A stretch of DNA of 64,000 bases, taken from contig NZ_FQTV01000002.1 in NCBI RefSeq assembly GCF_900128905.1, positions 186,001 to 250,000 of the forward strand, in the 5' to 3' direction. Shown in pieces: positions 53,858 to 63,090 of this stretch (positions are counted from its first letter, which is position 1; every line of letters begins with the position of its first letter). The notes under the pieces are model-generated. The model had not been told where the DNA came from. It did not search any database and saw only the letters and a list, made by a program, of their open reading frames with translations. The DNA is from Bacteroides luti. GTDB lineage: Bacteria; Bacteroidota; Bacteroidia; Bacteroidales; Bacteroidaceae. A program made the translations under genes and the position numbers.

Positions 53858-55054
53858 ATGTTGAAAGGGAAAAAAATAGTTTTAGGAATTACCGGAAGTA
53901 TTGCAGCCTATAAAGCTGCTTATATTATTCGTGGTCTTATAAAGAAGGGTGCTGAAGTTCAGGTTGTGATTACCCCTGCAGGAAAAGAATTTATTACTCC
54001 CATTACTTTATCTGCACTAACAAGTAAACCAGTAATCAGTGAGTTCTTTTCTGGAAGAGATGGCACTTGGAATAGTCATGTAGACTTAGGACTTTGGGCT
54101 GATGCTATGTTGATTGCTCCGGCTACCGCTTCTACAATAGGGAAGATGGCAAATGGAATAGCAGATAATATGCTTATTACAACCTATCTTTCTGCAAAGG
54201 CTCCGGTTTTCGTTGCTCCTGCAATGGATCTGGATATGTTTGCTCATCCTTCTACTCAAAAAAATATAGAGACACTTCGCTCATACGGAAATCATATAAT
54301 TGAACCGGGAGAAGGTGAACTCGCCAGTCATTTGGTTGGTAAAGGTAGGATGGAAGAGCCTGATGCTATTATTCGTGTAATTGAGGAGTTCTTTGCCAAT
54401 CAACAAGATCTTTCAAAAAAAAAAATACTGATAACTGCGGGGCCAACTTATGAGAAGATTGATCCTGTAAGGTTTATAGGTAATTATTCTTCAGGAAAGA
54501 TGGGCTTTGCCTTAGCTGAAGAATGTGCTGCCAGAGGTGCTGAAGTTACTTTGATTGCAGGACCGGTTCAGATTAAAACAGTTCATCCTAATATTCACCG
54601 TATAGATGTTGAGTCGGCTAAGGAAATGTATGAGGCATCTGTTGCCAATTATCCATCATCTGATGCTGGAATTTTATGTGCGGCAGTAGCAGACTTTACT
54701 CCTGAGTTGGTAGCTGATAAGAAAATAAAACGTAAAGGTGACGAGCTTACCGTCGTTTTAAAACCGACTCACGATATTGCTGCTTCGCTAGGCGAAATGA
54801 AGCGAGATGATCAGTTGTTAGCTGGTTTTGCTTTGGAAACGAATGATGAACTACAGAATGCTCAAAGCAAATTAGAACGAAAGAACTTTGATTTCATTGT
54901 TCTTAATTCATTGAATGACGAAGGTGCCGGTTTCCGTCATGATACAAATAAAATATCAATTATAGATAAAAACGGAAAAACAGATTATCCGTTGAAGAGT
55001 AAACGTGAAGTAGCGACAGATATCATTGACCGATTGGTTCAACTGATTAAATAA
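53858..55054 (+). CDS. coaBC: Bifunctional phosphopantothenoylcysteine decarboxylase / phosphopantothenate-cysteine ligase
   Basis: A 398-residue CoaBC. The CoaC half (about residues 1-185) has the FMN-binding GITGSIAAYKAA, the catalytic His in WNSHVDLG, and the substrate clamp PAMDLDMF. The CoaB half (about 190-398) has ITAGPTYEKIDPVRFIGNYSSGKMG, AAVADFTP and KRKGDEL. It makes 4'-phosphopantetheine for CoA. The next enzyme of the pathway, CoaD, appears in this window only as a foreign fragment at 36 kb, so the native coaD must be elsewhere. Confidence 0.95.
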   Translation: MLKGKKIVLGITGSIAAYKAAYIIRGLIKKGAEVQVVITPAGKEFITPITLSALTSKPVISEFFSGRDGTWNSHVDLGLWADAMLIAPATASTIGKMANGIADNMLITTYLSAKAPVFVAPAMDLDMFAHPSTQKNIETLRSYGNHIIEPGEGELASHLVGKGRMEEPDAIIRVIEEFFANQQDLSKKKILITAGPTYEKIDPVRFIGNYSSGKMGFALAEECAARGAEVTLIAGPVQIKTVHPNIHRIDVESAKEMYEASVANYPSSDAGILCAAVADFTPELVADKKIKRKGDELTVVLKPTHDIAASLGEMKRDDQLLAGFALETNDELQNAQSKLERKNFDFIVLNSLNDEGAGFRHDTNKISIIDKNGKTDYPLKSKREVATDIIDRLVQLIK

Positions 55055-55066
55055 CCAGGAAGTAAA

Positions 55067-55993
55067 ATGAATAATAGGATCATTCATAATATATTCCGTT
55101 TCACTTGTTTTACTTTTCTGTTGCTGGCATTTTCGTTAGCAGGAAAAGCACAGGAACTGAATTGCAAGGTGAATATCAATTATTCAAAGATTCAGGGAAC
55201 AAACACTCAGGTCTTTAAAACATTAGAGACTGCTTTAACGGAATTTATCAATGATCGTAAATGGACTTCCGCCCAATATACTGTTGCAGAGAAGATATCC
55301 TGTAGCATGAATATCACGGTGAAAGAACATACAGACGATGGAGCTTTTAAATGCGAGCTCCTGGTTCAGGCTAATCGTCCGGTTTACAATTCTAGCTATA
55401 ACACTACGCTTTTTAATTTCAAGGATGTGAATTTTAATTTCACTTACCTGGAATTTGATCCTTTGGAGCTTCGTGAAAATCAGATAGACAGTAACCTTAC
55501 CGCAGTTATTGCATACTATGCTTATCTGATAATTGGTATGGATATGGATTCCATGGCTCCACTGGGAGGAACAGATGTTTTACGCACAGCCGAAAGTATT
55601 GTAACGGCTGCTCAGACGATGTCTGAAGCTGGCTGGAAAGCGTTTGATGACAGTCGTAACCGTCATGGAATAATAACCGATTATCTGGATGAGCAAATGA
55701 AACCTTACCGACAAATGGTTTATGATTATCATCGCATGGGTTTAGATGAAATGGCTCAGAATGCAGATAGGGGAAGGGCTAAGATTACTGTGGCTCTGGA
55801 AGAACTTAAAAAAGCAAAGGAAAATAAGCCAATGTCTGTTCTTCCACAATTGTTTACTGAAATAAAGAAAGATGAATTGGTCAATGTTTACTCAAAAGGT
55901 ACACAAGCCGAGAAAGAACAAGTATATACAATGTTAGTTGATATCAATCCCGCACTTAGTACCGAATGGGATAAAATAAAGTCTTCGAAATAA
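55067..55993 (+). CDS. DUF4835 (PorD-like) exported protein
   Basis: A 308-residue exported protein with a signal peptide (about residues 1-28). The family pattern is clear: LNCKVNINYSKIQGTNTQVFKTLETALTEFINDRKWT, FNFTYLEFDPLELRENQIDSNLTAVIAYYAYLIIGMDMDS and DRGRAKITVALEELKKA. Members are annotated as PorD because a Porphyromonas homologue is linked to type IX secretion, but they also occur in species without that system, so the role here is unknown. It sits between coaBC and recN in a conserved housekeeping run. Confidence 0.85.
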   Translation: MNNRIIHNIFRFTCFTFLLLAFSLAGKAQELNCKVNINYSKIQGTNTQVFKTLETALTEFINDRKWTSAQYTVAEKISCSMNITVKEHTDDGAFKCELLVQANRPVYNSSYNTTLFNFKDVNFNFTYLEFDPLELRENQIDSNLTAVIAYYAYLIIGMDMDSMAPLGGTDVLRTAESIVTAAQTMSEAGWKAFDDSRNRHGIITDYLDEQMKPYRQMVYDYHRMGLDEMAQNADRGRAKITVALEELKKAKENKPMSVLPQLFTEIKKDELVNVYSKGTQAEKEQVYTMLVDINPALSTEWDKIKSSK

Positions 55994-55997
55994 AATT

Positions 55998-57668
55998 ATG
56001 TTGCAATCTATATCAATTCAAAACTATGCGCTGATTGACACTCTTGATATCACTTTCGATAAAGGTTTTTCTGTTATTACCGGTGAAACGGGAGCGGGAA
56101 AATCTATTATTCTAGGTGCTATAGGTTTGCTATTAGGGCAGAGAGCAGATGTAAAAGCTATAAAGAATGGTGCTTCGAAATGTGTAATCGAAGCTCATTT
56201 TAATATATCATCCTATCAGATGAAGGCTTTCTTTGAGGAAAACGAGTTGGAGTACGATTCCAACGAATGTATTCTGAGAAGAGAACTGCAGTCTTCCGGT
56301 AAATCGCGTGCATTTATAAATGATTCTCCGGCTCCGCTTACCTTGATGAAGGAGTTGGGCGAACAGTTAATTGATGTGCACTCTCAGCATCAGAACTTAT
56401 TATTGAGCAAAGAAGATTTCCAATTGAATGTTCTGGATGCATTGGCTAATGACGAGAAAGAACTTTCCAATTATAAAGAAGCATATCACAATTACCGAAA
56501 GGTTGTTGAAGAGCTGGATAAACTTATAGCACTCGAAGAACAAAGCAAGGCCGATGAAGATTATGTCCGTTTTCAGCTCGATCAGTTTGATGAAGCTAAA
56601 CTCGTTGAAGGAGAAGATGCTGAACTGGAAAAGGAAGAAGAACTTCTTAGTCATGCCGAAGAGATAAAGGAAGCACTGTTCAGTGCCGACCAGCTTCTTT
56701 ATGAAGATGAAGGTGGATTGCTGAGCAACATGAAAAGAGTTTCCGGTATATTGCGTTCTCTGAAAGAACGTTATAATACAGCCGGAGAATTATATGATAG
56801 AATTGAGGGCTTGTCTATCGAACTGAAAGAGGTTGCCAGGGATTTGACAAGAGAGGAAGATAATATAACTGTTGATCCGGCTCGACTGGAATTTGTGAAT
56901 GAACGGCTCAACTTAATTTATTCTCTAGAAAAGAAACATCATGTAAGTACCCTTGAGGAACTAATAAAAGTTCAGGAAGATTTTCGTGCACGCCTCAATG
57001 CTATCAGTTCTTTTGAAGAACAGATTGAAGCGCTTCAGAAACAAAAAGATGAGTTGCTTGATAAAGTTAAAAAAGCAATGTCGCTGCTTACTGATAAACG
57101 TACGAAAGCTGCCAAAAAAGTAGAGCATGAGATGCAGAGCAAACTTATTCCGCTTGGGATGCCTAATGTGCGCTTTCAGGTTCAGATTACTCCGAAGACA
57201 AATTTCGATGCAAGTGGCGGAGACAATGTGGGCTTCCTTTTCTCTGCCAATAAGAATGCTACATTGCAAACTATATCTTCGGTAGCATCGGGTGGTGAAA
57301 TAGCTCGTGTTATGCTTTCTATAAAAGCAATGATTGCCGGAGCTACTCAGTTGCCAACTATTATTTTTGATGAAATAGATACCGGAGTATCCGGTGAGAT
57401 AGCCGATAAGATGGCAGAAATTATGAAGGAAATGGGACAATGCATGCAGGTTCTCAGCATTACCCACTTGCCTCAGATTGCGGCCAAAGGAAAAGTACAC
57501 TATAAAGTATATAAACAAGATAACGAAACATCGACCAGTAGTAATATCCGCCGATTGGAACAAGAGGAGAGGATTGATGAGATAGCTCACATGCTGAGTG
57601 GGGCTACTTTGACGGAAGCTGCGATGAATAACGCAAAAGAATTATTAAAACAGCATGGAAAAAAATGA
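55998..57668 (+). CDS. recN: DNA repair protein RecN
   Basis: A 556-residue SMC-like ATPase of double-strand-break repair. It has Walker A GETGAGKSIILGAIG, Q-loop region DVHSQHQNLLL, a long coiled coil (about residues 155-365), the signature ASGGEIARVMLSIKAM, Walker B PTIIFDEIDTGVSG and the H-loop ITHLPQIAAKG. It starts 4 bp after the DUF4835 gene and overlaps rlmB by 14 bp, showing translational coupling. Confidence 0.96.
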   Translation: MLQSISIQNYALIDTLDITFDKGFSVITGETGAGKSIILGAIGLLLGQRADVKAIKNGASKCVIEAHFNISSYQMKAFFEENELEYDSNECILRRELQSSGKSRAFINDSPAPLTLMKELGEQLIDVHSQHQNLLLSKEDFQLNVLDALANDEKELSNYKEAYHNYRKVVEELDKLIALEEQSKADEDYVRFQLDQFDEAKLVEGEDAELEKEEELLSHAEEIKEALFSADQLLYEDEGGLLSNMKRVSGILRSLKERYNTAGELYDRIEGLSIELKEVARDLTREEDNITVDPARLEFVNERLNLIYSLEKKHHVSTLEELIKVQEDFRARLNAISSFEEQIEALQKQKDELLDKVKKAMSLLTDKRTKAAKKVEHEMQSKLIPLGMPNVRFQVQITPKTNFDASGGDNVGFLFSANKNATLQTISSVASGGEIARVMLSIKAMIAGATQLPTIIFDEIDTGVSGEIADKMAEIMKEMGQCMQVLSITHLPQIAAKGKVHYKVYKQDNETSTSSNIRRLEQEERIDEIAHMLSGATLTEAAMNNAKELLKQHGKK

Positions 57669-58401
57669 AATGATATTTGGCGTACGCGCCGTGATTGAAG
57701 CCATTGAGGCGGGTAAGGAAATTGATAAAATCCTGGTAAAGAAAGATATTCAAAGTGATCTTTCAAAAGAACTTTTTGCTGCAGTAAAGGGCACAAATAT
57801 ATTTGTTCAGCGTGTACCGGTAGAGCGCATCAACAGAATAACAACTAAAAACCATCAGGGAGTTCTTGCTTTTGTTTCTGCAGTGACATACTATAAGGTA
57901 GAGGATGTTGTTCCTACTCTTTTCGAAGAAGGAAAGGTTCCTTTCTTTGTTATGCTTGATGGGGTAACAGATGTACGTAACTTTGGAGCTATTGCCCGTA
58001 CTTGCGATTGCGCTGGTGTGGATGCAATTATTATTCCTTCCAGAAATAGTGTGAGTGTTAATGCAGATGCCATGAAAACTTCAGCAGGAGCTCTTCATAC
58101 GCTGCCTGTTTGCAAGGAACAAAGTCTGACTACTGCTATTAAATATTTAAAAGATAGCGGATTCAAGATTGTAGCTGCTACCGAAAAGGGAGATTACGAT
58201 TACACAAAGGCAAATTATAAAGATCCTCTCTGTATTATTATGGGAGCTGAAGATACCGGTGTGTCTTATGATCACCTTGCATTGTGTGATGAATGGGTTA
58301 AGATTCCTTTGTTTGGTAAGATTGAGTCATTAAATGTTTCCGTTGCAGCCGGAGTGTTGATTTACGAGGCTGTGAAACAACGTGGCTTTGAAAAAGAATG
58401 A
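57655..58401 (+). CDS. rlmB: 23S rRNA (guanosine-2'-O)-methyltransferase, SpoU family
   Basis: A 248-residue SPOUT methyltransferase. The N-terminal substrate-binding domain (about residues 1-75, FGVRAVIEAIEAGKEIDKILV) is followed by the knotted domain with DGVTDVRNFGAIARTCDCAGVDAII (motif 1), IIMGAEDTGVS (motif 2) and IPLFGKIESLNVSVAAGVLIYEA (motif 3). RlmB methylates G2251 of 23S rRNA; paralogues act on other sites, so the target is by homology. It overlaps recN by 14 bp. Confidence 0.9.
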   Translation: MEKNEMIFGVRAVIEAIEAGKEIDKILVKKDIQSDLSKELFAAVKGTNIFVQRVPVERINRITTKNHQGVLAFVSAVTYYKVEDVVPTLFEEGKVPFFVMLDGVTDVRNFGAIARTCDCAGVDAIIIPSRNSVSVNADAMKTSAGALHTLPVCKEQSLTTAIKYLKDSGFKIVAATEKGDYDYTKANYKDPLCIIMGAEDTGVSYDHLALCDEWVKIPLFGKIESLNVSVAAGVLIYEAVKQRGFEKE

Positions 58402-58423
58402 TATTTTAATATAACCTATAATC

Positions 58424-60124
58424 ATGAAAAAGAAAATACTATTTATAGTCCTTTGTCTGCTTTCTCAGTGGACAATGGCGCAGAAGGAGGCACCCAAATG
58501 GGTTGATAAAGCCAAAAAGGCTGTCTTTTCTGTGGTGACTTACGACACTAACGGCAAATTACTCAATACCGGCAACGGTTTCTTTGTATCGGAAAATGGA
58601 GTGGCGCTGTCCGACTATTCTTTGTTTAAAGGTGCAGCACGTGCAGATGTTATTAACTCGGAAGGTAAGCAGATGCCGGTTAAAACTATTCTGGGTATGA
58701 ATTCTATGTACGATGTTATTAAGTTTAGTGTGGATTTGGGAAAGAAGAGCACTGCCGCGCTGACTCTGGCAACTGCTATTCCTGCAAAAGATGCCGAAGT
58801 GGTAATGCTTCCTTATTCTACAAAGAAAGATCGTTCATGTACCTTTGGAAAAGTAGAAGAAGTGTCTAATCTTTCCGGTCCTCATAAATACTTTAAGCTT
58901 ATTATTTCTGTGAAAGACAAAATGGTAAGCTGTCCGGTTATGAATGCAGAAGGCGAGGTCTTTGGTTTGGTACAGAAAGCTGCATCTAATGACACAACTC
59001 ATTGTTATGCCATTAGTGCTCCTTATGTTAACGCATTGACTATTAATGCTCTCGATTTTAATAATCCCGACCTGAATAGTATTGGTATTAAAAAAGCTCT
59101 TCCTAATACAGAGGAACAGGCTTTAGTTGCTCTTTATATGGCTTCTTCTGTTAGTAAGGAAAAATATCTCTCATTGCTGGATACTTTTGTAGAACAGTTC
59201 CCTAACAGTTCCGAAGGATATATCCGCAGGGCTAACTTCTATGTAACCAGTTATACTGATGCAGAACATCTGGCTTTGGGTGAGGCTGACCTTGAAAAAG
59301 CATTGAAAACTGCTGATAAAAAAGATAATGCCTTCTTTAATCGCTCACGACTGATGTATTATGTTGCTCTTCGTGGCAAAGATGGTGCTTATAAAGACTG
59401 GACATTCGAAAAATCACTGGAGGAAATTCAGAAAGCTATCGATATTAATCCGCTTCCAATTTATATCCAGCACCAAGGCGATATCTATTTTGCAGCTACA
59501 AAATATGATAAAGCTTTTGAATGTTACGATAAGATAAACCACTCTCCACAGGCTTCTTCAGAAACATACTATAGTGCTGCAAAGACAAAGCAAATGATGA
59601 ATGGTGATTTAGGAGAAATTCTTGCTTTACTTGATAGTGCAGTAAACAAATATGCTGCCCCATATCCAAGAGAAGCTGCTAATTATCTTTCTGAACGTGC
59701 TTTGGTTAAGACTCAGAAAGAGATGTATAAAGAAGCAGTTATTGATTACGACTACTTTGAACAGGCCATGGGTGGTAATGTAAGTTCTACATTCTTCTAT
59801 CTTCGCGAACAAGCAAACTATAAAGCAAAGAATTTTAAACGTGCATTGGAAGATATTCAAAAAGCGGTAACACTCGATCCTTCCAATAAAGATTATCTGG
59901 CAGAATATGGAGCGGTTAATCTTCGTATTGCCCGTTATGATGAAGCTATAAAGAATCTGAAAGATGCTTTGGTAATTGATCCTAAATTCGCAGCTTGCTA
60001 TCGTTTGATTGGTTTCTGCCAGATGCAACAAGGAAAGAAAAACGAAGCTTGTGAAAACTTTAATAAAGCCAAAGAATTGGGAGACGAAGCTGTTATTCCA
60101 ATGATTGAAAAGAACTGTAAGTAA
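58424..60124 (+). CDS. Exported trypsin-fold pseudoprotease with TPR repeats
   Basis: A 566-residue exported protein. After a signal peptide, residues about 28-200 follow the trypsin-like/HtrA plan (VFSVVTYDTNGKLLNTGNGFFVSENGVALSDYSLF). The catalytic His position (TNYHV in active enzymes) reads SDYSL, and the GNSGSPV serine loop reads KMVSCPVM, so the triad appears lost. Residues about 220-566 are tetratricopeptide repeats (SSEGYIRRANFYV, IDINPLPIYIQHQGDIYFAATKYDKAFECYDKI, VIDPKFAACYRLIGFCQMQQGKKNEACENF). It is probably a protein-binding scaffold in the periplasm. It follows rlmB after 22 bp and ends with a terminator. Confidence 0.85.
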   Translation: MKKKILFIVLCLLSQWTMAQKEAPKWVDKAKKAVFSVVTYDTNGKLLNTGNGFFVSENGVALSDYSLFKGAARADVINSEGKQMPVKTILGMNSMYDVIKFSVDLGKKSTAALTLATAIPAKDAEVVMLPYSTKKDRSCTFGKVEEVSNLSGPHKYFKLIISVKDKMVSCPVMNAEGEVFGLVQKAASNDTTHCYAISAPYVNALTINALDFNNPDLNSIGIKKALPNTEEQALVALYMASSVSKEKYLSLLDTFVEQFPNSSEGYIRRANFYVTSYTDAEHLALGEADLEKALKTADKKDNAFFNRSRLMYYVALRGKDGAYKDWTFEKSLEEIQKAIDINPLPIYIQHQGDIYFAATKYDKAFECYDKINHSPQASSETYYSAAKTKQMMNGDLGEILALLDSAVNKYAAPYPREAANYLSERALVKTQKEMYKEAVIDYDYFEQAMGGNVSSTFFYLREQANYKAKNFKRALEDIQKAVTLDPSNKDYLAEYGAVNLRIARYDEAIKNLKDALVIDPKFAACYRLIGFCQMQQGKKNEACENFNKAKELGDEAVIPMIEKNCK

Positions 60125-60146
60125 TAAGTAAGTTCTTATAAAATAG

Positions 60147-60181
60147 AAAAAAGGATTGCCTCACGGTAATCCTTTTTTTTT
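60147..60181 (+). terminator. Terminator after the TPR protein gene
   Basis: AAAAAAGGATT (60147-60157) pairs with AATCCTTTTTT (60168-60178), followed by more T. Confidence 0.8.
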
Positions 60182-60251
60182 GAGTTAACTACTTTGTAAA
60201 ATAGCTAAGTGTGTCTATTAATTTATGACTCGTTTTTTAATTTCAGATTCA

Positions 60252-61607
60252 CTAATAACTAATTCGTAATCCCAGTTGCAGGTTAAAGTTGAAAGGCGTT
60301 TCCTTGCGAATTGTCTCTACTTTAGAACCATCATTGAAAAAGTAAACAATTCCGGGTTCTGCAAATATTCCCATTTTAGGAGTAATGTTATATTGTGCTC
60401 CCAAAGCTCCGTTAAGCGACCACTGCAATGGTTTTACACTTACATCTTCTGATATATCCTTTCCTGAAAGCTCCTTTGTATTTAATTTACCTGATATACA
60501 TTTTTCGGCCATTCCTCCGCCAGAAAGATAAAGCGTGAAATAACGACTATCAACTAGCATATAGTTCAACTTTACAGGAATACCAATATAATCCAACGTT
60601 TGTCTGTGACTTTTGCTACCGGATGATTCTGATTCCAATCGGGTATAAATCAATCCGCTTTCTATAGCAAGTCTTTGCGTTAGATATTTACGGACAGAAA
60701 GTCCAAACGAAACCGGTTGTTTATGATTCCATTTAACCGGTGTATTTGTCAATAAATTCGATACAATTGTTTCCTCAACATTTATATAGCTTAAATAGTC
60801 GTTACTTGGGCTCATTGCATAATCCATAAGACCACCTTCGGAACTATATGAAAGAGTGTTCCCTGCAGAAACTCCGATTGAAAGATTCTTCTGTTTTTTC
60901 TTTCTTGGACGTTCCCAAAGTTCGGTTACTCTTTCAGCTTTTCTGGGAGATGTTTTAAGGGCCTGCTTCTTTGATTTGTTATTTTCTCCTTGTTGAGGGA
61001 CATTCCTTTTCTCGCCACTATTATCATTCAACTTTTGCTCTTCAATAGCTTTCTGTTCATTAGAACGCTCTAAGTCCGATGCATTATTCTTGCTTAAAGT
61101 CACATATTCATTGCTGTTTTCAGCATCTTTACCAGCTTCGTTCTTTACTAAATTCTTTTTATCACCCGAAAGGGCAGATGGTTGGTTAGCCGAAGCGCTA
61201 TTGGCTAAAGCAAGCTTATTACCAGAAAGCACACTGCTCTTACTGGCCGATTTGTTTAATGCAGATCTATCGTTCTTGTTAACGTCGTTAATCAATGGTT
61301 CAATCACATCTTTCAAAGGCTTCTTATCAGTAATAGTCTCAATTTCGGCAGGAAGCTGAGATGTTTCAAAATACTTATCCGATGAATTATCAAATAAATA
61401 GATTGCTGTTGCCGAAGCAATTAACAACAATATAATTGCAGCCGCAGCCGAATAGTACATAATGTATGAACGCTTAGGTTTGGCAACAGGAACAACAGAG
61501 AGTTCCTTTTCCAGCCTTTCCCAGTCATTGAATAACGGTGGTTCGGAATAATCTTCTAAACTTTCCCGAAAGGCAGTGATCCATTTTTCTTTGTCTTCCT
61601 GTTTCAT
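60252..61607 (-). CDS. Dual membrane-spanning anti-sigma factor (Dma-like) with outer-membrane barrel
   Basis: A 451-residue protein with an unusual layout. Residues 1-48 form a cytoplasmic anti-sigma segment (MKQEDKEKWITAFRESLEDYSEPPLFNDWERLEKEL), residues about 50-70 one inner-membrane helix, residues about 75-220 a long Lys/Asn/Ser-rich linker able to cross the periplasm, and residues about 225-451 an outer-membrane beta-barrel of eight or so strands (SIGVSAGNTLSYS, QRLAIESGLIYTR, GIPVKLNYMLV, QYNITPKMGIFAEPGIVYFF, ending in LQLGLRISY). Proteins like this (Dma1 of B. thetaiotaomicron) span both membranes and control vesicle formation through an ECF sigma factor. It overlaps its sigma gene by 4 bp. 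Confidence 0.85.
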   Translation of the reverse strand: MKQEDKEKWITAFRESLEDYSEPPLFNDWERLEKELSVVPVAKPKRSYIMYYSAAAAIILLLIASATAIYLFDNSSDKYFETSQLPAEIETITDKKPLKDVIEPLINDVNKNDRSALNKSASKSSVLSGNKLALANSASANQPSALSGDKKNLVKNEAGKDAENSNEYVTLSKNNASDLERSNEQKAIEEQKLNDNSGEKRNVPQQGENNKSKKQALKTSPRKAERVTELWERPRKKKQKNLSIGVSAGNTLSYSSEGGLMDYAMSPSNDYLSYINVEETIVSNLLTNTPVKWNHKQPVSFGLSVRKYLTQRLAIESGLIYTRLESESSGSKSHRQTLDYIGIPVKLNYMLVDSRYFTLYLSGGGMAEKCISGKLNTKELSGKDISEDVSVKPLQWSLNGALGAQYNITPKMGIFAEPGIVYFFNDGSKVETIRKETPFNFNLQLGLRISY

Positions 61608-62167
61608 TGATTATTTTCCTTTAAATAGTTATTTATCTCTTTTGCCAAAACTTTTTTTGCCCGAAATAATTGCGAGGACGAGGACTTTTCGTTGATGCCC
61701 AATTTCTCAGCAATTTCTTTATGCGAAAGTTGTTCCATGACATATAAATTGAATACGGTTCGATATCCGGACGGTAATTCTGCTATAAATTTCATCAGAA
61801 CCTTGTGCGGAACCTGAGTAATATCTTCCTCACGAGGCTCTTCAATGCTCTCTGGAATCTGATCGAGCGGCAACATTTGCCGGGCCGGATCATTTTTCCG
61901 CAGATAGTCGAGCGATATGTTTACCATTACTCTGCTGAGCCATGCTTTCAGTGAGCCTTCTCCGCGATAGGTAAACTTATCAAAAGAGCAATAAGCTTTC
62001 AAAAAACCGTCGTGAAGGAGGTCTTGAGCAATCTCCCGATCACCGGCATACCTATAGCATATGCCGAACATTTGTCCTGCATATTGCTCATAAAGCTCCT
62101 TGCGAGCTGTATTATCTCCAACCCGGCAACGTTCTGTCAATTCGGTTTCACTCATTAAATCTGACAC
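61604..62167 (-). CDS. ECF-family RNA polymerase sigma factor (cognate of the Dma-like anti-sigma)
   Basis: A 187-residue ECF sigma factor. Region 2 spans about residues 25-95 (YEQYAGQMFGICYRYAGDREIAQDLLHDGFLKAYCSFDKF, then LKAWLSRVMVNISLDYLRK), and region 4 about 125-180 (ELPSGYRTVFNLYVMEQLSHKEIAEKLGINEKSSSSQLFRAKKVLAKEI). It would direct transcription of envelope-stress or vesicle genes when released by the anti-sigma factor. The ATG at 62167 is followed by two further possible starts (Met5 and a downstream codon). The gene overlaps the anti-sigma gene by 4 bp, so their synthesis is coupled. Confidence 0.9.
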   Translation of the reverse strand: MSDLMSETELTERCRVGDNTARKELYEQYAGQMFGICYRYAGDREIAQDLLHDGFLKAYCSFDKFTYRGEGSLKAWLSRVMVNISLDYLRKNDPARQMLPLDQIPESIEEPREEDITQVPHKVLMKFIAELPSGYRTVFNLYVMEQLSHKEIAEKLGINEKSSSSQLFRAKKVLAKEINNYLKENNQ

Positions 62168-62435
62168 GTGTTTACTTATAAATGCACGAATATATAATAT
62201 ACTGCTTAAAGCATGACTCTTTTTTCTAAAAAATATTTTTATTTGAGAAATTGTGCTTGTATAATTCTTATTTTTAGTTGTACACGGAAGAGGCTAAGAG
62301 AGTTTAAAAAACGTTTTAAGCTCATATAATTCTTATTTCAATTTGCATTTTATTGTATCAATTATTTTATTTTCAAGAGAAATTCCTTTCTCTTTCCGGT
62401 GAAGTTCTTTAGAAAAACCGATGAGATTATACTCG

Positions 62436-62523
62436 CGAGCTGCGCAGCTCGTTTCTGCGACTTGCGCAGCTCGATATAATGAGCTGCGCAGGCTGTTTTA
62501 ACGAGTTGCGCAGCTCGCTAAAA
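62436..62523. repeat. Array of four 22-bp palindromic repeats upstream of ridA
   Basis: Units start at 62436, 62458, 62480 and 62502, exactly 22 bp apart. Each has a 16-bp palindromic core close to CGAGCTGCGCAGCTCG (unit 1 perfect, the others with one to four changes) followed by a 6-bp T/A-rich spacer. The rest of the gap 62168-62615 is AT-rich with no ORF. Confidence 0.85.
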
Positions 62524-62615
62524 ATATGAAACGAGAATTAGAAAAAAGTTGCAGTTATTTGCAATTATGTTTAACTTGCAAACAAAATAGTATTAACTAA
62601 TAAATAGCTGAAATA

Positions 62616-62993
62616 ATGAAAAAAGTAATTTCTAGTGAAAAGGCACCAGGTGCTATCGGACCTTACAGTCAGGCTATAGAAGCCGGAGGCATGGTGTTTG
62701 TTTCAGGACAGTTACCAGTAGATGCGGCTACCGGTGAATTTGCTCCGGGTGGAGTGGCTGAACAGACTAAGCAATCTTTTGAGAACATTAAACATATTCT
62801 GGCTGAAGCCGGACTTACTACTGCCAACATTGTAAAGACTACCGTTTTCCTTTCAGATATGTCTCTGTTTGCAGATATGAATGCTGTTTATGCAACCTAT
62901 TTTGATGGTGCATTCCCGGCTCGTTCTGCAGTAGCTGTAAAGGCTTTGCCTAAAAATGCAATGGTGGAAATTGAATGTATTGCTGTGAAGTAA
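62616..62993 (+). CDS. ridA: RidA-family reactive intermediate deaminase
   Basis: A 125-residue trimeric YjgF/YER057c/UK114-family protein. It has PGAIGPYSQAIEAGGMVFVSGQLPVD, the conserved Arg in PARSAVAVKALPKNAMVEIECIAV and the Glu near the C-terminus that forms the deaminase site. It hydrolyses reactive enamine/imine intermediates made by PLP-dependent threonine/serine dehydratases. A hairpin terminator follows. Confidence 0.93.
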   Translation: MKKVISSEKAPGAIGPYSQAIEAGGMVFVSGQLPVDAATGEFAPGGVAEQTKQSFENIKHILAEAGLTTANIVKTTVFLSDMSLFADMNAVYATYFDGAFPARSAVAVKALPKNAMVEIECIAVK

Positions 62994-63029
62994 GTTTGTT
63001 CGAGTAAAATTTCCGTTGAAAGAAATAAA

Positions 63030-63061
63030 GAAGAGAGATAACTTAAATGATATCTCTCTTC
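63030..63061. terminator. Terminator between ridA and folC (convergent)
   Basis: GAAGAGAGATA (63030-63040) pairs with TATCTCTCTTC (63051-63061). The T-run is short. Confidence 0.65.
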
Positions 63062-63090
63062 ATTATATAATACAATCTTGCTTTTTTCTT

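Noticed and set aside
56961..57590. 209-residue minus-strand ORF inside recN
   Set aside because: Antisense to the RecN ATPase signature region; low-complexity Phe/His/Cys composition with no motif.
62436..62523. CRISPR array
   Set aside because: Units are contiguous 22-mers with 6-bp tails; there are no spacers of 30 or so bases and no cas genes.
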